64,000 nt of DNA from Sugiyamaella lignohabitans (taxonomy: Eukaryota > Ascomycota > Dipodascomycetes > Dipodascales > Trichomonascaceae), in NCBI RefSeq assembly GCF_001640025.1, contig NC_031671.1, positions 248,001-312,000 of the forward strand. Direction: 5' to 3'. Shown piece after piece: positions 63,919-64,000 of this stretch. The notes under the pieces are model-generated. The model did not search any database, was not told the DNA's origin, and saw nothing but the letters and a program-made list of their open reading frames with translations. Made by a program: the position numbers and the translations under genes. Position 1 is the first letter of the stretch. Every line of letters starts with the position of its first letter.

Positions 63919-64000
63919 CTGGCCATTGTGTTAGTAACTAGCTATCCAAACCATTCAATATATTTAATCCAAACCAATCTATCATTTCAAAACATCCATC

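Overview
The window is nuclear DNA of an ascomycete budding yeast. The genes are Saccharomycotina orthologues (Mps1, Hmi1, Hos4, Ufo1, Rad10 and a Rad7-type Rab). Introns are short and numerous, with GTAAGT, GTATGT, GTAGGT or GTGAGT donors and CTAAC or TACTAAC branch points 5-20 bases before the acceptor. The intron richness, the RasB-type Ras and the Yarrowia-like acetyl-CoA synthetase point to an early-branching lineage such as Dipodascales (Yarrowia, Sugiyamaella or Blastobotrys relatives). That placement is inference; no species marker was read.

Layout. 0-7.7 kb: 3' end of a Ypt7-type Rab, acetyl-CoA synthetase, a three-exon universal-stress-protein gene and RAD10 on the minus strand. 8-14 kb: a five-exon prefoldin subunit 5 gene, a short-chain dehydrogenase (SDR1), a small membrane ORF and D-aminoacyl-tRNA deacylase. 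14.4-21.3 kb: a Ufo1-like F-box/UIM protein and a full-length ABCG transporter. 21.3-26.1 kb: almost no genes. 26-37.4 kb: a Gpr1-type glucose receptor, an Rkm5-like methyltransferase, HOM2, HOS4, a Pex26-like peroxin and a four-exon PAQR/IZH receptor. 39-46.5 kb: a PFK2/FBPase2 enzyme, HMI1 helicase, a second SDR and a sugar-type MFS transporter. 46.9-47.8 kb: U6 snRNA (minus strand) and a SINE-like insertion. 48-55.5 kb: MPS1, EMI1-like, a repeat cluster and a Ras gene. 57-64 kb: a tail-anchored unknown protein, a DHA1 MFS transporter, a third SDR and the 3' part of ESS1/PIN1. Many gene structures below (prefoldin, PAQR, HMI1, USP, HOM2, FBP26, DTD1 and others) were assembled by hand from splice signals and reading-frame phase.

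The outstanding feature is a dispersed GC-rich palindromic element, called GPE here. I count 28 copies: 15 full copies of about 120-170 bp, one miniature and 12 halves or variants. Full copies have inverted ends (TGCCTCCGGCGG at the left, CCGCCGGAGGCA at the right) around two inner hairpins. The hairpins come from three types: A, core CTCGCTGCGCTCGAG; B, core CTCCTGCTTCGCAGGAG; C, core GCTCGCTTCGCGAGC. Copies tend to lie 30-55 bp past stop codons or inside introns, and five lie within 1.5 kb at 51.9-53.4 kb. The end of one copy carries a 564-bp insertion with a perfect 13-bp target-site duplication, a tRNA-like head with A and B boxes, and a TTGA-repeat tail, which is the architecture of a SINE.

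Functionally the window is a mix of housekeeping genes with no operon-like grouping. Divergent pairs sharing a promoter region are RAD10/GIM5, DTD1/UFO1 and HOM2/HOS4.
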